NCBI RefSeq assembly: GCF_002999335.1
Contig: NW_020312089.1
Location: forward strand, 1 to 64,000
Direction of reading: 5' to 3'
Source of the DNA: Cyclospora cayetanensis
Taxonomy: Eukaryota > Apicomplexa > Conoidasida > Eucoccidiorida > Eimeriidae
DNA length: 64,000 nt
The notes below the pieces were generated by a model. The model worked only from the letters and a program-made list of their open reading frames with translations. It did no database searches and was not told where the DNA came from. Made by a program: the position numbers and the translations under genes. Each line of letters starts with the position of its first letter. Position 1 is the first letter of the stretch. Positions 1-11,200 of this stretch are shown here, piece by piece.

Positions 1-69
<69 letters not shown>

Positions 70-92
70 ATATATATAGATATATAAATATA
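1..92. repeat. (TC)n microsatellite followed by a TATA-rich tract
   Basis: The first 65 bases are an uninterrupted TC dinucleotide run, followed by an alternating TA stretch to about 92. It lies just upstream of a splice acceptor of the SNARE gene, so it is probably the pyrimidine-rich end of an intron whose 5' end is outside the window. Confidence 0.9.
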
Positions 93-215
93 TCTGTGCT
101 CTATCCCTTCTGCACCACACGTGCCCATGCCTCCCCTTTCCCTAAAAGCAAGTAACGTAATCCAGTTGCCGCTCTGCGTGGTGGTGGAGAGGGTGGGTTG
201 TTTCTCTTGCTGCAG

Positions 216-1141
216 GTGGCTGCCTACTCGCAGCAGTTGAAGGACCTTCAGCAGCAGAGCGAAGTTCTCGGAACGAGACTCAACGCGCCCGAGGTAAGGC
301 CTCTGGTTCTCTGCTTTGCGCTGCAGTCAATCAGCACACCTGCTGTAAATACACGTAAACGTAAGACATTTGGGGGTTAACAGCCCCTGTAGGGATGCTG
401 CCTGTGTCTTTCTTCCATCGAACTCGACAAAATAATCTAGATGGCTGGCAGCAGCCTGTGCTCGAGAAGCCAAGAGGCACTTAAACTCTAGCGTCTAGTC
501 CTGACATTGAGGCCTTAAACCCTGACTTTTAGCTCCAAAGACGTGTGCCGAACACGCCACTGCGGTCGTCTCCTTATCTTGAAGCACCAGTGGGCTTCTT
601 GATGAGTGACACGTTTGCGGTTCTGAGTGCTCTTTGAACAGGGAATTGCAGCTGTAGACGGCTTGGAGCCTCGCGAGTTGGACTGCGTCAGCTCGCGCCT
701 CATTGGGGAGTGCAACGCAACGGCTCTGCAGACTGAGGGACTTGGCCTTCACATAATGCAGCACCTCCGAACACAGAGAGACACCATTTTCAAGACGAAC
801 CGATTAGTAAGGGCTGGAGGGCTGAAGCGCACCGATCAAGACACTCTTGGCTGGGGTGTCTTGTCATGACGTCGAGGGCCCCTTGTTCGTCCTTCCCTGC
901 GCTGCTGTGTAGCCAGCCTCATGTCTCCTCCCTTCGGTTTTCTTCCCTCTTCGTACGTTTTCGCTTGTAGGCAGAGGCCACGGGGGCTGAAGGCTTGCGG
1001 GGATATCAGGCCATAGCGCAAATGATTAAGCGCCACTGGCTAAACAGGGTCGTGCTAACTGCCACGATTATTCTCTTGGCGCTATGCATTCTGATGGTCC
1101 TTCTACACAAGTCTAAACTCTCAAGATTCCTATTCACTTGA
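216..1141 (+). CDS. VTI1: Vti1-type Qb-SNARE, 3' exons (5' partial)
   Basis: Three exons are readable: 216-293, 642-806 and 971-1141 (TGA). All junctions are phase 0 with GTAAGG donors and CAG/TAG acceptors. The middle exon carries the Qb-SNARE pattern, a heptad helix with TEGLGLHIMQHLRTQRDTI, which resembles the Vti1 core (acidic-Gln-x-Gly, then LxxQRxxI). The last exon ends in a tail anchor of about 20 hydrophobic residues (VVLTATIILLALCILMVLL) and a short basic tail. Known family role: Vti1 pairs with syntaxin-type Q-SNAREs in Golgi, endosome and vacuole fusion; in Apicomplexa such traffic feeds secretory organelles. The N-terminal domain is upstream of the window. GOSR1/membrin-like Qb-SNAREs are the alternative, but the TE-x-x-G and QRDTI spacing favours Vti1. 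The gene is convergent with the CNNM gene downstream. Confidence 0.72.
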
Positions 1142-1219
1142 CGGCAGAGCGACTAAAAGGTGTCCACCAAAACAGAAAACCCTCGTGAGGGGTGTGAGCT
1201 CGACGACCACCTCCTTGCG

Positions 1220-1271
1220 TGCAATCATGAATAAATAAATGTATATATACAATTATTTATTCATGATTGCA
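1220..1271. repeat. Near-perfect 52-bp palindrome
   Basis: Two 19-base arms (1220-1238 and 1253-1271) are exact reverse complements, beginning TGCAATCATGAATAAATAA. The 14-base centre is itself almost palindromic (GTATATATAC at 1241-1250), leaving one mismatched pair (1239/1252). It lies about 80 bases past the SNARE gene stop. It could form a cruciform in DNA or a hairpin in a 3' UTR, or be the remnant of a small inverted-repeat element. Confidence 0.9.
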
Positions 1272-2991
1272 TGGAAGGATATTTATATGTTCAAAAGAAC
1301 AAGCTGCACAATACGTTACAGCACTAACCCACCAGTCCTGCAAGGGGGTTTTTTGAACCTCGTCAAATGGCCAAGATTCGAGATTGAATGAACAATTGCA
1401 GCAACCTCGCTGTTTCTCTCCTGTTGGTGACTTTTCTGTGTGAAGCTTACGTAGCAGCTCAGAGGGGCCTAATGCGCCAATTCCAGAGGCACCAGGTGGG
1501 GAGCCGGTTCTTGCAGAATTTGCTGTATTCCTGCGGACCTACGCGCTCCCCCTAATTTCAGTGGCGCCACCTGCACGCGTAGGCATGCTATAGGAGAGTG
1601 GCATAGCCAAGGAAAGAGCTGTAAAAGCAACAAAAAGCGCATGCGTGCGACGCTGAGCGGTTTCTGCAAAGGATGCTTTTTCACCCCTCATCCTGGCTCG
1701 CAGTGATGTTACGGATCACAGGCATGTGGTGTAGTGCTCGCACTTGTATGTTTGTGAACCGCTCGCGGAGATGCGTTCCCTTCGTGAGGAACTTGAGACT
1801 TCGAGGCTCCCTAGATCGAAAGTCCAAAATGAGAGCGACCCACTGCAGAAGGCTCAAGCTGCACTGCAAGGGGCTTTTGATTGCAAGCGCCCTGTTTCCG
1901 CCACGGCTCCGTGCATGCGTGTTGCATCTTCTGGTGCTGTGTCGGTCTACTCTACTGTAGAGAGGTACGGCAATTGGAAGGAAAGGATAGAGCACAGGCC
2001 AGCTCCAGCGGCAGCTGCGAGGCTCTACAGCCGGCTCTATGATCTCTGGGTCGTTATCATGTCAACAACTTGTGCAACCCCGTCTTGCGTAAGAGCACAA
2101 CAAACTTGCGCCATGGAAAAATGCGCAGCATTCGCAGCAGCACTTTTACCAAGGGCTGGCTAGCGCAGCACCTGCAGCACTAGCTGTAGAAGGATGGAGG
2201 GAGGAAAATACGCGAGAAGGCGGCATCTTGTTCATTCCCTCTCTTCCTCTCTCTTTCTTTCTGCATGTGCGGGAGCAGCCAATGGCGGTGTTTGTCACTT
2301 TTTGCACGGCTCCCGTATTCTAAACTACTCCTAAGTTGGCAAAGCCACAATTCCAAAGAAAACGCGATGAATATACACTCTAAGGCACCGGTGCCCGCCT
2401 GCAGAAGTACACGGAGGGGAGAAGACTGAGATGTCTGGCTGCACACACCCCTGTTCAAGTGCTATTTGCATGCATGCGCCTCCCCCTTCGCAACTCGCGC
2501 GGACCCTTGCAGCCCCAAAAGATTTCGCGAGACTAATAACGGAGTGGCAGTCCGACGGACTCCACGACACCCCATCCAAAGGGGAGCCTTGCTCGTCTGC
2601 CTGCGAACGGGGGACGAAAGACGTCTAGACAGACGCCTTGAAAGCCGCCTCTAAATTGTATCCAGAAAGGGGAGAGCGAGTCGGAAGGGTGACTTAAGTC
2701 GCGTCAAGCACCCACTCGCCCCCTGCTTCCAGCCAGCTTCCCAACGGTAGTTTCGCTGGCGTAGGCAACTCCACACCTGCAGCAGCTCTTCCGGAGGCTT
2801 CCAGTTGCCTGTATACTTTTAGCATTCAAAAGGCCGCCCATGGGCCTTCATTGCGCAGAGCGTCTTCTGTTTCGACGAAAGAAACAGAGGGTGAATGAGA
2901 CTGGCCTTCACCGCGAAAAAGTAGAGCCATTGAGGGATCATCAGCAGCTGACAATCCCCGTCTGCGCGCAACCCCGACCCCCAGCACAACC

Positions 2992-3087
2992 ACATATACA
3001 TATATACATGCATACATAATATAGACACCTATACATAGATATACATAGATATAGATACATATATACATTTGTATATATATATATATA
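2992..3087. repeat. Imperfect ATAC/TATA microsatellite
   Basis: An imperfect ACATA/TATAG/TATA repeat of about 95 bases lies in the intergenic region. It is the same sequence class as the much longer arrays in the neighbouring CNNM introns. Confidence 0.8.
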
Positions 3088-3284
3088 CGTGACGAGACGC
3101 AGATGAGGGAATCTTAGAAAAGCAGGAGAACAAGAGTCAAGAACGCAACAGGCAGAAAGCCCCAGCGATGGAGCATGCAAGGCAACCAGAAGCACAGTTC
3201 TGAATCCACAGAGGAAGAAGCGGCAACCGTTTAGTATTCGGAGGGGACCATGTGATGCAGCATGCGCCGCGCAAAAGTGCGAAT

Positions 3285-3636
3285 CTATCGAATATTCATC
3301 TGACCAGTCCTAGAGCCGAAGTCTGGGAAATACGCCGTCTCTTCTGCTTGTACAAAGAACTTGTCTACTGCAGCCGTAGCTTCTTCTCCCCAGCCGCTTT
3401 CGAGGAGCAGCTGCTGAAGAGCTGGCCCCCTAATGGCTTCGGAGAGCTCCTGCACAACTGCACGCAGCTCCTTATCCTGAGCTTCCAATTGCTTCTGAAG
3501 AGACACCCCAGGATCTTCTCCAGCCTCGTGAGATTCTCCTGCGAAGGGGCCTTCAAAGCAAGTCGACGGTCCTGCCTTACTCCGACCCCTCTCTTGAGCC
3601 TTGTCAAACACCGTATCACCCCGTCCAGCCCCTGTG

Positions 3637-3689
<53 letters not shown>

Positions 3690-4896
3690 TGTAGCCGAAG
3701 CGCTAGCGCTCAGCGGGTAGTGTGCGTACACCCGAAACTGCTGCAGTCGAGCGTGCGCTTGCTGCCTCATGTCATCCTCGAAGACATATCCCTTCGCTAA
3801 CGTGGGAGGTAGCGTCACTCCGTGACGAGGCTCTCTCACTAAAACTCGTGCAGGGGTGCTCTGCCCCTCCGCTGTGCCTCCATACAAAGGCTCGCCCCCC
3901 CCCGCACCGACAAGCCCTCCGGCAGAACAATCCTCGTCCTCCTTATCGTGAGCTCCCGTGGATGTCAAATCTCGGAGGGAGGAACTGCTGCTGCTGCTGC
4001 GCGACGTCAACGCACTCCCACTACTGTCCTCCTCAATCCCAGATTCCCCCTCTTCCGAGAGAGCAAGAGCACATCCCTCCTTTGCGCTGAACGCAGAGGA
4101 GGGAGCTCTGGCCCTTGACGCTGACGCTCCTGCTGCTGCTGACGATGCCTGAAAGGGCTGCCCAAGACGCGCTTTCAAAGCCGCTGCCTCAAGCAATGTG
4201 GAACCTCTCGACCTTGTATCCGCCTCACAGGCACCCGTGCGAGACTTAGAACGACCTACTCTAGCCGGATGTCTACGCAGTGCTCTGTAACCCCTAACTC
4301 CGTCGCGAAACGCTCTGCACACCAGCCGCTTGTTGCGATTCTCGCCTCCTTTTGGACCGCGTCCTCTCCTGCTGTTGCGAGAAGCCTCTGCGCATGCCCT
4401 TGCTGCTGCAGCTGCAGCTGCGTCATGCCCCTTAAAGGCACCTTCTCTCGAACGCAGGGAACTCCCAGCTGCTTCAGCCCCTTCCCGTTCTCCTCCACCC
4501 TCGGGGAGTGGCGCTGCTGCACGAGCTTCGTACCCCGACGCATCCGACGAAGGGGCCCCCCCCTCCACTGTTCCCGAAAGGCAACGACAGGGTGCCACAG
4601 GAAGATGCGCGAACGGCAGGCGTCTGACAGGCGAGTAGACAGCAGCACCAGCATCCGCAGGAGCTGCACTTGCACCCTTCGCCTGTGGGGGAACAATGTT
4701 CTCAGGAACTGGAGAAGACGTGGGGCCCCCAAATATCGGGGCATAAATTTCTGCACAGAAGGGGGGCCCCCTTGGTACACCCGAGAGGGGGCCCTCCAGT
4801 CCGGCACCCGGGCTGCTGCCCGTAGCAGCCGTCGCTCCTGTGGGGGGGAAAAGCGTTGTGCTTTTGCTGCTTTTGCTGCTGCTTTTGCTGCTGCTT

Positions 4897-4930
<34 letters not shown>

Positions 4931-7900
4931 CAGATAAAACGGCCTCTCCGACTTGCGTGTGTGGCGCCGGTAAGCCTGCATCGGGGGGCAAGTCGTCAAA
5001 ACACGCCCTTGGGAGCGACGGAGAGCTGCTCGCTTCCCAGGAAGGCGGTCCGAGCATAGGGAGGAGGCTCTGTTCGGCTGGCGTCTGGGAAGCCTCCTGT
5101 TGCCTCTCCGATTTCGCAACAAAGTGCAAGCATCCAGAGACGCCTGCTCTCGTTGCCTCGCAATGTCGGTGGGGGCTCTCAGGGATGAGAACTCGTGGAT
5201 GCCACAGAAGCGGCCTCGAAGGGGCACTCTGCTGCTCGGAATTGCTTTGGCAGCCATTGTAGTCACAGCGATTGCTGCTGCTGCTGCTGCTGCTGCTGCT
5301 CAGAACCGACGGCTGCTGCGCAGTGTATCCGTGAAGGGCTGCAGTACGGAACCGCAAAACATCTCCCGCCTTGTCGACTTCGCTAGAGCACGACCCACAG
5401 CCGCAGCTGCCAGCCGTGGGGGCATCTGCGTATGTCAGCCGCTTCAGAACCTCCATTTCCTTGAATGACGCAAAGTCTTGATCGCCGATAAGCTCCTGCA
5501 GCCTAGCTCTCTTCGCCTGAAAAGCCTCCGGAATCGCGTCCATGCTTAAGCACTGCATCCGCACATACATACATATGTACATATGTACATACGTACATAC
5601 ATACATATGTACATACTGAAATACATATGTACATACATACATATGTACTTACTGAAATACATATGTACATACATACATATGTACATACTGAAATACATAT
5701 GTACATACATACATATGTACATACAGAAATACATATGTACATACATACACATATACATACAGACATACATAAATATGTACATACAGGAATACACATGTAC
5801 ATACAGAAATACATATGTACATACATACATACATACACATAAACATACATGGATATATACACACATCCACACATACATATATACACACATCCATATACCC
5901 ATACATACGTATATACATACACACATATATACGTAGATACATACATACATACATGTGTACATATATACGTAGATACATACATATATACACATGTACATAC
6001 ATACAGAAATACATACATATATACATGTACATACATACATATATATATGTACATACAGAAATACATACATACATATATACATACATACATAAATATGTAC
6101 ATACATACATAAATATGTACATACAGGAATACACAAGTACATACAGAAATACATATGTACATACATACATATGTACATACATACAGAAATACATACATAT
6201 ATACATACACACAGATATACATCCATCCATCCATACATACAGCCATACATATGTACATACAGAAATCCATGCATACATACAGAAATACATACATATGTAC
6301 AGAAATACATACATACACACACACACTCGTTCCACCAGTGGCTGCAACAGAAGACGGTGGAGCATGAGACAGCACGGAATGCCAACAAGGAACACGGAAA
6401 TGAAGAGCGCCCTACGCTGCAGCAGAACGCAGAAAAGCTGAGGGAGGCAGCCAGGCAAGAGGGGGAAGAGGGAAGGGGGCTGCGTACTGACGAGAAGCCT
6501 TATATTAGAGGGAAACGCATTTTCAGCAGTCCTTAATTTGATAGGACTAATCTTAAATAGCCAGAAAAAGCGATAAGCGCCATATATGGCATACTTACGT
6601 GCATGCCAAGAGTCGTCCACGGACCAACACGACATGCAATCCGCTCACTGCCAACTTCCAGCTTGAGACGTCCCTGAAAGACATCGAGCAGCTATTTGAC
6701 AGGTGCAAATGCAAAACTCCCCGCATGCCACTCACCTCTTTGGCAAGTAACAGCATCGCCAGATGCGAGAAGAGGAATCCGTAAGAGGGCCATGCCGCAC
6801 GGTGAAGCAGCAGAATGTGTTTGTGTGTGTTTTTTTTGAAAAGCAGTCTTCAAATACACATGAAGAAACCCCTTTTTCCCCCTTCTCCCCCCCCCTCAAA
6901 AAACGCGTGCAGCCCAGGAGTCAGTAGCCTGCATTGTACCTGCAATACGAGAGCTGCGTGATAGGCTCTGCTGCCTCGACTGAAAATCTGCGCGCAGAAA
7001 GAAAGACATGTGATGCCTCGTGGCGTAAGGCACTCACTACCACTAGCCCTTCGAAGGGACTCATCTCGAGGCGCTTGCTACCAGCGCAGCTGATGGGGTC
7101 AGTTATACCTGCACGCCAGAGCGAATGCGGATCAAACGCATGTGCTGCAACAGGAGCAACAACAGCATCGGGGAGATGGTTGGGGGCTGGAAACAGCGCT
7201 CCGCGCAACACAAGAACGTCGAGACAGCAAGAGCTTCCGAACGGCTCAGAGACGCCCCCATGCGGCAGCTGCACATCACATGAAAGACTCATTCATGATC
7301 TCTTTCGCAGAAGAAAAGGCATACATATACACACACAAAAGTATTTATGTGCATAAATATATATCTATATATGCATGTATGTATATATGAGCTAGCGCGA
7401 AATATCTATGAAAGGTTCTCTTTGGGGCAGTTTTTGAGCGACAGTCCCCACAGTGGATGCGTGTATCGCTTGCGCTAGCCGTTGATTCGCATGTATGTTT
7501 GCGAAGAACGTGGTGGTCTACGACCTTTTGACATTGCCATGGTTCCCAAAGAGAAGGCAAAGCGGCCACGATAGACGGAGAAAATATGTATTCGGCAGCC
7601 ACGACAGAAGAGGCAGGCTCAGAGCAGCTTCTACAGCACACGTAAGGCACTGCTGCAGCCTGCACCCCCAGTGCAAGCAACGGCAGCAGCTAGAAGGATT
7701 CGCCACTGACTGATCGATCAGCTTCATGCGGCCCCTCAGGATCGTGTGCTCGTCAATCACTCTGGTACAGACACACACACACACGCAAAGACTCGAACAA
7801 CAACCCCGTAAAGACGAGACGGCGATTTTGTGGTTGCAGAAACAAAAAGGCGAGCGAGAAAAGAGGACTAAATAGCGCAGGCTTCCCCGCGAAAAGGAAC

Positions 7901-8233
7901 TCTCTGAGCTGCCCTTTATTTCCCCTCTTATCTCCTTCTACTTTTGTTGCCCAACTACTTTTCCTTCTCCCTTCTTTCACCTCAGCCGTCTCCCGCCCTC
8001 CACAGTGCAAGCGCATCAGCGCGCCTCTGCGGGAAGCACTTTCTCTGTCTCACCTGTTCGGGGGAGACACGTTCTGATAGACGGGAGATATCATCTTGAG
8101 AGGCCTCCTGTCGGTAGATAGCGCCTTCGAGAGACCACAGCCCAGCATGTGCGCCCTCTGACATCCGTCACAACTCTTCCAATGCGCGTCTTCTCCAAGT
8201 ACCCCCCTTCGCTGGTGCTGCAGCAGCAGCGAT

Positions 8234-8266
<33 letters not shown>

Positions 8267-11200
8267 GACTGCTGCTGCTGTTGCGACTGCTGCTGTTGCG
8301 ACTGCTGCTGCGTCGGTGAGACGCTGGCGGTTTCCTTGGGCGCCGCCTCCCAAAACATTTTCTTCAGCGTTTTCCAAGAACCCTTGGCTTGCCTTTTCAC
8401 GGCTGTCATTTGAATGATGACTGCACTGGAAGCTCCCGTGGGGGCGTTTGAGTCCTCCGGGGGGCACTTCGTTGCCTGCTGTTGCGAAGGCTTCGTTTTC
8501 GAAGCAATCAAGGTTGCTTCTTCGGGAGTATGTGCGGCGAGCTGTCGCCTGGAGTCTTTCGCTGCAGTCGCCGAAGAGGACGGACCGACAATCTGCGGAG
8601 CCTCCGCTTGCTGCTGCTTGTCGTGGTCGAATTCATCGTGAATTTCGTCCTGCAGGATCTCCTCGATGATATCCTCCAAAGTAATAATGCCGACGTGGCG
8701 GTAATAGGGATCGCCAACACCAACACATTCCACACTCCTCACGACGGCCAAATGCGTATGGCCTGCGAAGAGAGAGACAGACGGAGGAGGGAAAGAAAGC
8801 AGGCAGGGTTGAGCAGACGCACGAAAAATTTTCTCTGCCCCCAAAATATCACGCGAATCGCGGTACAATACGATGAGGCGGTGCCCTCTCAGGGGAAAAG
8901 AGGGGGAGAAGGTGCATGCAGCCGTTCGAGAGGGAGGACGATTCAAAGTCACGATGACGGCAAAAATGCGGAAAAAAACAAAATTGGGTGCCCCAGCCCT
9001 TCTTCTTCGCGCCAGAGGCGAGAAAGTGCAAAGGGGAGACAGACACCACCGCACAAACAGCAACACGTGGAAAGATGCGAAAACACACACTCAAACAAGC
9101 TCCTGTAAACGAAAACGCAGCAGGAAAAAGTCCTTCTGAAACGGATATGCAGATAGATATACATATAAATATATACATATACATATATACATATACATAT
9201 ATACAGATACATACATAGATATAAATATACATGTATATATATACTTGAGGTGTGCAGGAGCACATTCCATACAAGAAGAGTCATCGATATTTTCACGGCC
9301 GTCCAATGGCTGCTCTCATGATCGGCTAGAGATCCTAAGGGGTTGAATGCATCCTCATACCCTTTTTAAATGCAGTTAGCAAATCCAGAAGAGCTGTGTC
9401 TTCGTCAACAGCATAAACATTTCGACCAAAGAGATGCAGCAGGGTTCGCACCTCAACTGCATGCAACACACAACGACACGCCATTAAACACGCAAGACTT
9501 TCAACAACCTGAAATCCTCGTAACATCTGGATGCTTTTAGATCCTCAATATTGCCATGCTGAGAAGACAGTCCTAATATTATTTCCAGCTTCCCCGTCTT
9601 TTCAGAGCCAAGTCTTCTGGCCTCCCCAAGAACGCCCCTACCACCTCTGATCTCACCTTCCGCGTAAGGATCAAATAAAGCAAGATCTTTGACATAGAGC
9701 AAACCAACGATGCATTGCGGGGTAGTACGATCTAGAACTGGAATTCTTGAGAATCCACATGAGAGAATATGGGAAAGCACATCAAATGTCAACTTTGTGT
9801 CAATCTCCAGCCTAATAAATCACATACATACATATGTATATACATATGTTTGTATATATAGATGCATGTATATACATATATATTCATGATGTATAGACAT
9901 ATATATACATATATATTCATAATATACATACACGTATATGTAGTTAGGTATTCAGGAGCACACCTCCCAGGCCTCTTCCTTCCCCCCGTCTGGTCTATAA
10001 AACGCCTTAAAGCCTCTCTAGCCATCCAGTTTCAGATACACCGTAAACGGCAAGCTTACCCGCACACTCGATCAAGAGGCGTCATAACCTTGTCAACCCT
10101 AACAAATGCAAAATCCAGACCCCCTTTAAGGATGCGAGCCTCGTCGCTCGTGAGGACATGCACGACATTATCGTGGTAGTCTACAAGAGCACGCAGCTGC
10201 GTTCGATCGTAGATTGTGCCAAGATCCTCTCCTTGAAAAGAGACACACAAGCAGATCCGCATGCGCTGTGAAAGAAGGGGGTCCCTCAAAGATAGGACGA
10301 CACAAGGAACAAAAGAAATCCGATATAGAATGCCACAGCAGCAAAAAACAGCAGAAAAGCAGCGAAAACAGCAGTATCCGCAGTGAAGACAGAAGCAGCA
10401 GTAGCAGCAGCGAAAACAGCAGTATCCGCAGTGAAGATAGAAGCACCACTACCAGCAGCAGCGAAAACAGCAGTAGCAGCAGCAGCAACGCAAGCACCAC
10501 TACCAGCAGCAGCGAAAACAGCAGTAGCAGTAGCGAAAACAGCAGTAGCAGCAGCAGCAACGCAAGCACCACTACCAGCAGTAGCGAAAACAGCAGTAGC
10601 AGCAGCAGCAACGAAAGCACCACTACCAGCAGTAGCGAAAACAGCAGTAGCAGCAGCAGCAACGCAAGCACCACTACCAGCAGTAGCGAAAACAGCAGTA
10701 GCAGCAGCAGCAACGCAAGCACCACTACCAGTAGTAGCGAAAACAGCAGTATCCGCAGTGAAGACAGAAGCACCACTACCAGCAGCAGCGAAAACAGCAG
10801 TAGCAGCAGCAGCAACGCAAGCACCACTACCAGTAGTAGCGAAAACAGCAGTAGCAGCAGCAGCAACGCAAGCACCACTACCAGCAGTAGCGAAAACAGC
10901 AGTAGCAGCAGCAGCAACGAAAGCACCACTACCAGCAGCAGCGAAAACAGCAGTAGCAGCAGCAGCAACGCAAGCACCACTACCAGCAGCAGCGAAAACA
11001 GCAGTAGCAGCAGCAGCAACGCAAGCACCACTACCAGCAGTAGCGAAAACAGCAGTAGCAGCAGCAGCGAAAACAGCAGTAGCAGCAGCAGCAACGAAAG
11101 CACCACTACCAGCAGTAGCGAAAACAGCAGTAGCAGCAGCAGCGAAAACAGCAGTAGCAGCAGCAGCAACGAAAGCACCACTACCAGCAGCAGCGAAAAC

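Larger units (their letters stand above)
1142..3284. other. Convergent intergenic region, no supported gene
   Basis: This 2.1 kb separates the SNARE gene stop from the stop of the minus-strand CNNM gene, so it should hold both 3' UTRs. It contains a near-perfect 52-bp palindrome (1220-1271) and an ATAC/TATA microsatellite (about 2992-3087). A + strand open stretch at 1744-2163 begins with a charged segment that could form a coil, but it has no splice context and no recognisable domain, so it is not called. Confidence 0.6.

Noticed and set aside
1744..2163. A 139-codon + strand frame after the SNARE gene
   Set aside because: Only a short charged stretch looks helical. It lacks splice context, domain or repeat support.
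4256..5266. Open frames of 336 (-) and 222 (+) codons overlapping the CNNM tail exon
   Set aside because: They run through CAG/CTG tracts in other frames of a GC-rich exon. The chosen frame is longer and continues the upstream domain in phase.
5503..6635. Long Tyr/His/Ile/Thr (+) and Met/Cys/Val/Tyr (-) open frames
   Set aside because: Pure translation of the ACATACATATGT microsatellite in CNNM intron 11.
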